In this document: piece after piece, positions 1 to 5,003 of the stretch
Layout: every line of letters starts with the position of its first letter
Numbering within the stretch: position 1 is the stretch's first letter
Source of the DNA: Methanomethylovorans sp. PtaU1.Bin073
GTDB lineage: Archaea; Halobacteriota; Methanosarcinia; Methanosarcinales; Methanosarcinaceae
DNA: 7,954 bases
Direction: 5' to 3'
Assembly (NCBI GenBank): GCA_002067265.1
Contig: MVQW01000137.1
Coordinates: 1-7,954 of the forward strand
Position numbers and translations under genes: made by a program
Notes under the pieces: model-generated
What the model was told of the DNA's origin: nothing
Databases searched by the model: none
Seen by the model: only the letters and a program-made list of their open reading frames with translations

Positions 1-2
1 AA

Positions 3-74
3 CCCACAGATGAATACCTAAAAGTCTACGAAGGAGCAAGAAAGAAGCTCGAGGGACTTGGACTGGTGTTCTAA
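3..74 (+). CDS. mtmB: 3' end of mtmB, monomethylamine:corrinoid methyltransferase (partial)
   Basis: The third frame is open from the window edge to a TAA at 72-74 and gives 23 residues, starting PTDEYLKVYEGARKK and ending GLGLVF. This closely matches the C-terminus of Methanosarcina MtmB as I remember it (PTEEYMQVYDGARKK ... LGLVF), including the final residues. MtmB transfers the methyl group of monomethylamine to the corrinoid protein MtmC in the cytoplasm and normally carries pyrrolysine at an in-frame UAG. That codon lies outside the window, so its presence here is only assumed. A terminator follows directly. The neighbouring MtmB paralogue runs toward it on the other strand and has a clearly different C-terminus, so the two are distinct genes. 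Confidence 0.88.
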   Translation, partial: PTDEYLKVYEGARKKLEGLGLVF

Positions 75-103
75 GTTCGGGTAAGTAGTAACTCACTTCC
101 CTT

Positions 104-133
104 ACCGGTGGCTGGTCCCCACCGGTTATTTTT
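104..133 (+). terminator. Hairpin plus U-run terminator after mtmB
   Basis: ACCGGTGG at 104-111 pairs perfectly with CCACCGGT at 119-126 around a 7-base loop, and is followed by TATTTTT at 127-133. The hairpin begins 30 bases after the mtmB stop codon. It is GC-rich in an otherwise AT-rich spacer and fits an intrinsic terminator for the rightward mtmB transcript. The stem could also slow leftward transcription from the convergent paralogue, but that side has no U-run. Confidence 0.8.
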
Positions 134-184
134 AGCAGTGAACTCTTTTATAACGACTTTTCTATTAAGAGTAATATTGAAAAA

Positions 185-1558
185 TTAGATTGCTTCACCT
201 GGAAAATTCCCCATTATTTCATAGGACACTTTTCTGTAGATCGATGTGTATTCATCAGTAGGTTCAAGATCATACTCTGATTTTATCCTATAGCATTTGT
301 CAAAGGTTTTTCCTGCAGGGGGATTGGTAAGTTTATTCCCATACTTGGAGTAAATTTTCTCTACCAGCCGGTTTGCATCAGATAGTGACAAATGTGTTGC
401 CATTTGTGCTATTTCTCCCATGAATCTGGACTCAAGTCCCGATGAATGGTCAGGCACTCCGCCGCGTGATCCTACTGGACCTAGTAGTATATCCCTGCCA
501 CAGACCGTATCGCCTATTGCTTGGGCAGCAGTTTCATAGAACATCATATCAGTGCATATTCCGGCAGCATTCCAGTAATATCTTGCAGTGTAATAGTTCA
601 TGTTCCTAGATATTGCAAGCGAGGACAGATTAGATGCCCAGAGTATTTCTTTTGCAGAAGATGAACCTGTGTCCGCGTGTACAGCACCTGATGCGTGGAT
701 GCTTGAATGTGCAAGTACCTTTGACTGCAAAGTCTCAGCTACATCTATTATTGCAAGTCCTTCTGCTGAACCTATACAAGGTCCGCCAAAAACCGGTACC
801 TGCCCGGAAACATAATGATTTCCATGTTCCTGATGGAAAATACATTTAGATAATGTTTCGTAGTCTACTTTCAGATCATCCATGTAGACTTCCTGAGGGT
901 CACAAGTGGAGTATAGTTCATCCGATGATACAAGAAGATATGATGTGGGAAGTGTAGGTGTGCTGGGTCCCATCAATGCCAGCCCTTCGCGTCCTCCTAT
1001 TTTTGTAGCAAGCCTTTCATTCCGTGCAGCTTTAAGGACAGCTAACATTTCCAGTGGGCTCTTTGGTCTTATGTACTCTCCGCAAAACTGTTTCATTGCA
1101 CCGCTATAAATTCCCTGAACAACATTTTCAAGTACTGCGCTTAAATTAATATAAAGGAAATTCTCTTCGGAAACACTTCCTCCCATCGGCCCGCCAATAA
1201 TGGTTGGAGGAATCGGTGCCATAGGATATCTATGGGTAATAGTCACTTTTTCCTTTAATCTTCCAATTTCTAAAGGATTTATTACATTAAGTGATTTCAG
1301 AATATCTTCTTCGTCGATCTTAATGACTCTTTCTGTGCTTTTGCAGTATACACCTACGGAATGTAGTAGTTCTATCCCTGCCTCAAATGTTGCATCTGCA
1401 AGTTCAAGGTCAGTGGGTACAAAGCTTTTTCCATCGTATTTGATGCCATACTCTAAAGCAAGTTCTTCTGATTTTTTGAAGACACTCAGATCATGCTGTT
1501 TCTCAGTTTTAGTCTCGCCTTCAATTGCACTTTTGAGGTATTTATACATGTTTTGCAT
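185..1558 (-). CDS. MtmB-family methyltransferase paralogue lacking pyrrolysine
   Basis: This 457-residue protein has the usual MtmB length (about 458) and aligns along it. Examples are PVFGG (255-259), the stretch to DVA at 272-274, a SGAVH/ADTGS region near 290-299, and PPAGKTFDKCY near 413-423 against APAGKTFQECY in MtmB. MtmB is a TIM-barrel enzyme that demethylates monomethylamine onto a corrinoid protein. In MtmB the segment before the barrel loop reads GMCV-Pyl-GPET; here it is GLALMGPST, so Met196 replaces pyrrolysine and the frame has no UAG. In my alignment Glu229 of MtmB is kept (Glu223), Glu259 becomes Gly252 and Gln333 becomes Tyr327. It is therefore unlikely to be a monomethylamine methyltransferase. 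The first ATG is preferred: AAGG lies 10 bases upstream, although Met4 is an alternative. No corrinoid-protein gene is beside it. The family call is firm; the substrate is unknown. Confidence 0.9.
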   Translation of the reverse strand: MQNMYKYLKSAIEGETKTEKQHDLSVFKKSEELALEYGIKYDGKSFVPTDLELADATFEAGIELLHSVGVYCKSTERVIKIDEEDILKSLNVINPLEIGRLKEKVTITHRYPMAPIPPTIIGGPMGGSVSEENFLYINLSAVLENVVQGIYSGAMKQFCGEYIRPKSPLEMLAVLKAARNERLATKIGGREGLALMGPSTPTLPTSYLLVSSDELYSTCDPQEVYMDDLKVDYETLSKCIFHQEHGNHYVSGQVPVFGGPCIGSAEGLAIIDVAETLQSKVLAHSSIHASGAVHADTGSSSAKEILWASNLSSLAISRNMNYYTARYYWNAAGICTDMMFYETAAQAIGDTVCGRDILLGPVGSRGGVPDHSSGLESRFMGEIAQMATHLSLSDANRLVEKIYSKYGNKLTNPPAGKTFDKCYRIKSEYDLEPTDEYTSIYRKVSYEIMGNFPGEAI

Positions 1559-1602
1559 GTTACAACAACCTTGATATGAAGAGATAATGCAGTAATCTTT
1601 AC

Positions 1603-1617
1603 TTTTTAAGTTTTAAT
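1603..1617 (-). promoter_or_regulatory. Candidate TATA box for the MtmB paralogue
   Basis: Read on the minus strand this is an A/T-only run around TTAAAACTTAAAAAG, lying about 45-59 bases upstream of the ATG. With an archaeal start site roughly 25 bases further on, the leader would be about 20-27 bases and would include the weak AAGG ribosome binding site. The spacer is AT-rich throughout, so the exact box is uncertain. Confidence 0.35.
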
Positions 1618-1651
1618 ATTCACTCTTATAATCATTTTGCTTCTGTTTTAT

Positions 1652-1665
1652 GAGCAAATTTGTTC
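1652..1665. promoter_or_regulatory. Imperfect palindrome, candidate operator
   Basis: GAGCAAATTTGTTC is a 14-base palindrome with a single mismatched pair. It lies about 35 bases upstream of the candidate TATA box of the leftward MtmB paralogue, inside the 466-base divergent spacer (1559-2024). The position suits a regulator site. The rest of the spacer is T-rich on the plus strand and shows no gene I can support. Confidence 0.25.
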
Positions 1666-1937
1666 GTTCAGATAATTCCGTTTCATTTGTTTTGTGCTTT
1701 CTTATTCCATCGTGTTCCTTTGTTGTGTAGTATTTATATTTTTCTATTATTTTCTGTTAGCATCAGGTAAATATGGGATAGAGTCTTTAAGAAAATTTGT
1801 TTTCATAGAGTGCCATAATAATGAAAAAAGCTCTATACTTCTTGATTCTTGTTTGTTTCTCTATGGTTTATTGTAAAGGGGTGTTTTGTCATTATTTCTC
1901 GCATATACTCTTTTCGAATGGTCTTCTTTCTTTCTTG

Positions 1938-1948
1938 TATATATACTT
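1938..1948 (+). repeat. Upstream copy of the TATATATACTT direct repeat
   Basis: TATATATACTT occurs here and again, identically, at 1970-1980, with starts 32 bases apart. The downstream copy overlaps the proposed mtbA TATA box. The upstream copy may be a second promoter or a protein-binding element about three helical turns away. Confidence 0.4.
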
Positions 1949-1965
1949 ATCCACACGGGAAGCAA

Positions 1966-1977
1966 AAAATATATATA
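1966..1977 (+). promoter_or_regulatory. TATA box of mtbA
   Basis: AAAATATATATA lies about 48-59 bases upstream of the mtbA start codon, which would give a leader of about 25-30 bases that includes the ribosome binding site. The same 12 bases occur at the matching position upstream of ramA on the other strand (6707-6718). This supports it as a shared strong promoter core. Confidence 0.6.
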
Positions 1978-2011
1978 CTTCACTGATCTACTATTCATCA
2001 TCGCTTAAGAA

Positions 2012-2017
2012 GAGGAG
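2012..2017 (+). promoter_or_regulatory. Ribosome binding site fixing the mtbA start
   Basis: GAGGAG ends 7 bases before the ATG at 2025. The reading frame stays open upstream to 1821, but that stretch encodes a hydrophobic low-complexity sequence unlike any MtbA and crosses the TATA box. The site therefore decides for 2025. Confidence 0.8.
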
Positions 2018-2024
2018 ACGTCCG

Positions 2025-3044
2025 ATGTCAAATTATACACCAAAAGAAAGACTAGCCCGTATTCTTACTGGGCAGGCAGTAGACCGAATGGCAGCCATAT
2101 CTGTCACACAGACTGGTACCGTCGAACAAATGGAAGCATGTGGCGCATTCTGGCCCGAAGCCAATGAAGATGCCACTCTTATGGCAAAGCTTGGAGAAGC
2201 AGGTCACACCGTTGTAGGTTTTGAAGCTGTGCGCGTTCCTTTTGATATCACAGCTGAAGCAGAGTTCTTTGGATGCAAGATAAAGGCAGGTACACGTGAA
2301 CAACAGCCTTCTGTAGTAGGGCATGTAGTAAAAAGCATTGATGATATTGCCAAACTTGAAGGCTATAACCTTGACCATGGAAGGATTGGTGTTATCTGTG
2401 AAGCTATCAAGATTCTAGCAGACAAATATGGTAAGGAACTTCCTATTATCGGCAGTATGATCGGTCCTTTTTCCCTTGCGCAACATCTCAATGGTGATGA
2501 ATGGTTCATGAACATCTTCACAGATGAGAATCTGGGCCTGAAGCTCATGGAGTTCTCCACAGCTTTCAGCATTGCATACGCCAAGAAGATGGTGGAGAAC
2601 GGTGCAGATACTATGGTCATAATCGACCCAACCGCCAGTTACCAACTCATTGGCGCTGAGTTCTATGAAAAGTTCGTGGTGCCATTCCACAAGAAACTGG
2701 TAGCTGCCATGAAAGAAGTAAACGTGCCCACAGTACTCCACATCTGCGGTGATACTACAGCGGGTCTTGCACTCATGGAATCATGCGGTGTGAATGCCAT
2801 TAGTGTCGACCAGAACGTTGACCCCGCAACTGCAGTGAAAAGTGTTAAGAAAGCAGTTATCGTGGGTAATCTGGACCCTGTGAACGTGCTCTGGAACAAG
2901 ACACCTGAGTTTATTAAAGAAAAGTCAAAGGAAGTTCTTGATGCTGGAGTTGCATTGCTTGCACCAGGATGTGGCATTGTCAGCAAGACACCAACAGTGA
3001 ACTTGCAGGCAATGGTGGAGATGGCAAAGTTACATAAGTACTGA
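2025..3044 (+). CDS. mtbA: Methylcobamide:CoM methyltransferase, methylamine type (MtbA)
   Basis: This 339-residue cytoplasmic enzyme takes the methyl group from the methylated corrinoid protein of the methylamine pathways and passes it to coenzyme M, giving methyl-CoM for methanogenesis. The family (MtaA/MtbA/MtsA) is related to uroporphyrinogen decarboxylase and binds zinc through a His-x-Cys pair and a later Cys. Here these are His239 and Cys241 (LHICGDT) and Cys316 (LAPGCGI). The N-terminus (YTPKERL, then QAVDRM and TVEQMEA) and central parts ([36 protein letters not shown]) match methylamine-specific MtbA as I recall it, better than methanol-specific MtaA. Length is normal. It has its own promoter and ribosome binding site, diverges from the MtmB paralogue, and is followed by a candidate hairpin terminator, so it is probably a single-gene transcript. 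Confidence 0.93.
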   Translation: MSNYTPKERLARILTGQAVDRMAAISVTQTGTVEQMEACGAFWPEANEDATLMAKLGEAGHTVVGFEAVRVPFDITAEAEFFGCKIKAGTREQQPSVVGHVVKSIDDIAKLEGYNLDHGRIGVICEAIKILADKYGKELPIIGSMIGPFSLAQHLNGDEWFMNIFTDENLGLKLMEFSTAFSIAYAKKMVENGADTMVIIDPTASYQLIGAEFYEKFVVPFHKKLVAAMKEVNVPTVLHICGDTTAGLALMESCGVNAISVDQNVDPATAVKSVKKAVIVGNLDPVNVLWNKTPEFIKEKSKEVLDAGVALLAPGCGIVSKTPTVNLQAMVEMAKLHKY

Positions 3045-3073
3045 ACATTTCATTTTCCATGCTTGATTTTTGG

Positions 3074-3098
3074 GGATCATTTCTTAATGATCTGATCC
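3074..3098 (+). terminator. Candidate terminator after mtbA
   Basis: GATCATT at 3075-3081 pairs perfectly with AATGATC at 3086-3092 around a 4-base loop. A competing stem, GGATCA (3074-3079) with TGATCC (3093-3098), uses the same left arm. It lies 30 bases after the mtbA stop. There is no clean U-run directly after it, so the terminator call is tentative. Confidence 0.45.
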
Positions 3099-3193
3099 TC
3101 ATATATGCCACATTTTATAGTTTCTCTATTAGAATTTTAACTTTAAAATTACAAGTATTGCTCAAATGAATATTTTTGCAGAGCTCAAAATTG

Positions 3194-3206
3194 ATTAATA
3201 CTTAAA
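3194..3206 (+). promoter_or_regulatory. Possible TATA box for the PAS gene
   Basis: An A/T-rich run, ATTAATACTTAAA, lies about 51-63 bases before the proposed ATG at 3257. The spacing would place transcription start near 3225-3232. The whole spacer (3045-3256) is AT-rich, so this is a guess by position. Confidence 0.25.
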
Positions 3207-3244
3207 CTAACAAACAAATAAGATAAGAATAAGTGTTTAGCTTT

Positions 3245-3250
3245 AGGGGG
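3245..3250 (+). promoter_or_regulatory. Ribosome binding site fixing the PAS gene start
   Basis: AGGGGG ends 6 bases before the ATG at 3257. The in-frame GTG at 3233 lies upstream of this site and has no comparable site of its own, so the ATG is preferred. Confidence 0.7.
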
Positions 3251-3256
3251 AATTAT

Positions 3257-4498
3257 ATGGGAGCTAACATATCCGGCAAAGAAGAGATACTTGAAAAGAT
3301 TATCAGTAACGGTCCAGTTATTGCTTTTCTCTGGAAGGCAGAAAACACTGCCGAGGAAAAATGGCCCGTAGAATATGTTTCAGATAACGTAAGTCTTTTG
3401 GGATACACGGTAGAAGACTTCATTTCCGGGAGGCTTCTTTATGCTGACATAGTTCATCCGGATGATCTTCCAGAGGTAGAGATGGAACTTTCGGAGATCT
3501 CCCATGCTGGAGGTACAGTCTTTGTCAAGGAATACAGGATAAGGACTAAGTCTGGAGAGGATAGGTGGGTAAAAGAGCAGACGTTCATTCAACGCAATGA
3601 TGAAGGGGTTGTGACTCATTATCAGGGTACGATTTTCGATATAACCGAACAAAAGAACAAGGAAATGGCCTTAGAGGAAGCACTGAGGAAACAGAGGTCC
3701 CTGGAAAATGCCATAAAAAATAGTTCTACTATGGTATTCCTGTGGAGGGCAGAGGAATTCTTGCCTACGGATTACGCTTCTGAAAATGTTTCAAAACTTG
3801 GTTATTCATCTGAGGACTTTGTTCTCGGTCGTATTTCTTATAGTGATCTAATCCATCCCGATGACTATGAGAGTGTCAAAGATACGCTTGCAGAAAAGTG
3901 TGAGGATGACACTGACCATTATACTCAAGAATATCGTTTGATGTCAAAGAATGGAAAGATTTTGTGGGTAAGTCAGGGGACTTTTATTCAGAGGGCCAAA
4001 GATGGGAATGCTACTCACTTGCAGGGAATTATTCAGGACATCACTGAGCAGAAGGAAAAAGAGATCGCACTCAAAATAGCACTTGAAAAGCAAGCCGATC
4101 TACTGGACAGAAAACAAGCCCTTGAAACAATTGTCAACCATAGCCCTGTGATCGCTTTCCTTTGGAAGGCAGGTTCTGATGATGAAATGGAGCTATGGCC
4201 AGTTGAGTTTGTTTCAGATAACATAACCAAGTTCGGGTATTCTGTTGATGATTTCCTCTCAGGGGATATCCTTTATGGCAACATAATCAATCCTGAGGAC
4301 CTCCTTGACGTACAGACAGAACTTTCAGATGTCTCTCGTGAAGGTGGTACAGTCTTCGTTAAGGAATACAGAATCAGGACGAAGTCTGGAGATGATAGAT
4401 GGGTGGAAGAGCAGACTTTCATCCAGCGTAATGATGAAGGTGTTGTAACCCATTACCTCGGTGTGATCCAGGATATTACAGAACGCAAGGAAATGTGA
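3257..4498 (+). CDS. Triple-PAS sensor protein without an output domain
   Basis: The 413-residue product consists of three PAS domains of the PAS_3 type, at roughly residues 14-131, 152-264 and 291-409. Each has an HPDD/NPED-type turn, a YR-(I/L)-x-(T/S)KxG strand and a closing DITE(Q/R)K motif. The linkers at about 132-151 and 265-290 are charged, helical and coiled-coil-like, rich in Lys, Glu and Ala. There is no signal peptide and no membrane segment, so it should be cytoplasmic. The protein stops at ITERKEM, exactly where a histidine kinase would normally continue, and nothing kinase-like follows in any frame before 4718. PAS1 and PAS3 are nearly identical over their second half, while PAS2 differs. 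It could bind a small ligand or cofactor and act by protein contact, or be a kinase that lost its C-terminus. Its target is unknown; the setting suggests methylamine control. Confidence 0.85.
   Translation: MGANISGKEEILEKIISNGPVIAFLWKAENTAEEKWPVEYVSDNVSLLGYTVEDFISGRLLYADIVHPDDLPEVEMELSEISHAGGTVFVKEYRIRTKSGEDRWVKEQTFIQRNDEGVVTHYQGTIFDITEQKNKEMALEEALRKQRSLENAIKNSSTMVFLWRAEEFLPTDYASENVSKLGYSSEDFVLGRISYSDLIHPDDYESVKDTLAEKCEDDTDHYTQEYRLMSKNGKILWVSQGTFIQRAKDGNATHLQGIIQDITEQKEKEIALKIALEKQADLLDRKQALETIVNHSPVIAFLWKAGSDDEMELWPVEFVSDNITKFGYSVDDFLSGDILYGNIINPEDLLDVQTELSDVSREGGTVFVKEYRIRTKSGDDRWVEEQTFIQRNDEGVVTHYLGVIQDITERKEM
3509..3628 (+). repeat. Intragenic repeat, PAS1 copy
   Basis: Codons for PAS residues 85-124 (beginning GGTVFVKEYRIRTKSG). 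The protein is 37/40 identical to the copy at 4343-4462. By my codon comparison, 16 of the 40 codons differ silently and only 3 change the residue. Confidence 0.85.
4343..4462 (+). repeat. Intragenic repeat, PAS3 copy
   Basis: Codons for PAS residues 363-402, the partner of 3509-3628. The three replacements relative to PAS1 are Glu to Asp, Lys to Glu and Gln to Leu. Confidence 0.85.
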
Positions 4499-4547
4499 TG
4501 TTAACTGAAGTAAGTAAACTACTCCACCCTGTCTGCTTTCAGTTTCT

Positions 4548-4569
4548 ATGTTAACCCATGTGTTAACAT
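4548..4569. repeat. Perfect inverted repeat 1 after the PAS gene
   Basis: ATGTTAAC (4548-4555) and GTTAACAT (4562-4569) flank a 6-base loop. It begins 50 bases after the PAS stop codon, in the spacer between convergent genes (4499-4717). It may be part of a bidirectional terminator or a protein-binding dyad. No long U-run follows. Confidence 0.55.
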
Positions 4570-4571
4570 GA

Positions 4572-4594
4572 GTTTCTAATTTTCAATTAGAAAC
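4572..4594. repeat. Perfect inverted repeat 2 after the PAS gene
   Basis: GTTTCTAATT (4572-4581) and AATTAGAAAC (4585-4594) form a perfect 10-base-pair stem with a TTC loop, two bases after the first inverted repeat. AGTTTCTA occurs at the left of both repeats (4541-4548 and 4571-4578), tying them together. A terminator for one or both convergent transcripts is the simplest reading. Confidence 0.55.
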
Positions 4595-4717
4595 GCTAAT
4601 AAGAAGTTTCCTTAGAGTTTTTGCATTATCTGGATGATAATTTATTCTAATTCTCCACCTGCAAGTTTTTTTGTAGGAGCTTGTAAACAAATCCTATTAC
4701 TTTCATCATCCACTTCA

Positions 4718-4966
4718 CTATAAACGAAAACAAAAGTAATCTCCTTCAAGTCTGAATTTCTTATGGGTGTGACATGCGAGGCACAGACAATCTGCTTTTA
4801 ATGATAGATTATGCTGATTTTTCCTGGCACAGAACATCATCCCATTTCCTTGATACGAAGGACATTTTATACAGAGACAACCTTTGGAATGGTGGTAGGA
4901 AGCACAGATGCCAAAATACCTGCCATAAGTTTCTATGTTCCTGTTATTAATTTCTGAAGATTTCAT
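4718..4966 (-). CDS. Small cysteine-rich DUF2769-like protein
   Basis: This 82-residue protein has nine cysteines. Eight fall into two matching halves: Cys30-x-Cys32-x2-Cys35 followed by FC46, and Cys60-x-Cys62-x2-Cys65 followed by FC79. The CLCIKCPSY and CLCLAC...GDYFC strings fit the DUF2769 family of methanogens as I know it; function is unknown. The pattern suggests two bound metal ions or iron-sulfur centres, but that is inference. The start is set by AAAGGT at 4975-4980 with 8 bases to the ATG. It lies 37 bases downstream of ramA on the same strand, so the two are probably co-transcribed, hinting at a role with RamA or corrinoid redox chemistry. The stop is TAG followed at once by TGA, so amber readthrough could add only one residue. 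Confidence 0.72.
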   Translation of the reverse strand: MKSSEINNRNIETYGRYFGICASYHHSKGCLCIKCPSYQGNGMMFCARKNQHNLSLKADCLCLACHTHKKFRLEGDYFCFRL

Positions 4967-5003
4967 CCACCATTACCTTTAGGGTTATTTTGCATACAAA
5001 AGT

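Noticed and set aside
142..172. ACTCTT/AAGAGT inverted repeat as a terminator for the leftward MtmB paralogue.
   Set aside because: The stem is only six base pairs with a 19-base loop in AT-rich sequence, and no strong U-run follows in the leftward direction.
600..1574. Several plus-strand open frames opposite the MtmB paralogue.
   Set aside because: They are antisense shadows of a well-supported family member and encode no recognisable protein.
1694..1876. A 60-codon open frame on the plus strand, hydrophobic and membrane-like.
   Set aside because: The spacer is T-rich, which yields Phe/Leu/Ile runs by chance. I saw no convincing ribosome binding site and no recognisable domain.
1821..2024. 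In-frame extension of mtbA by 68 codons upstream of 2025.
   Set aside because: It spans the TATA box and ribosome binding site, encodes a hydrophobic low-complexity stretch, and has no counterpart in MtbA proteins.
2052..2986. Minus-strand open frames opposite mtbA.
   Set aside because: They are shadows of mtbA, which is confirmed by its zinc ligands and family motifs.
3233..3256. GTG at 3233 as the start of the PAS protein.
   Set aside because: The AGGGGG ribosome binding site lies downstream of it, at the correct distance from the ATG at 3257.
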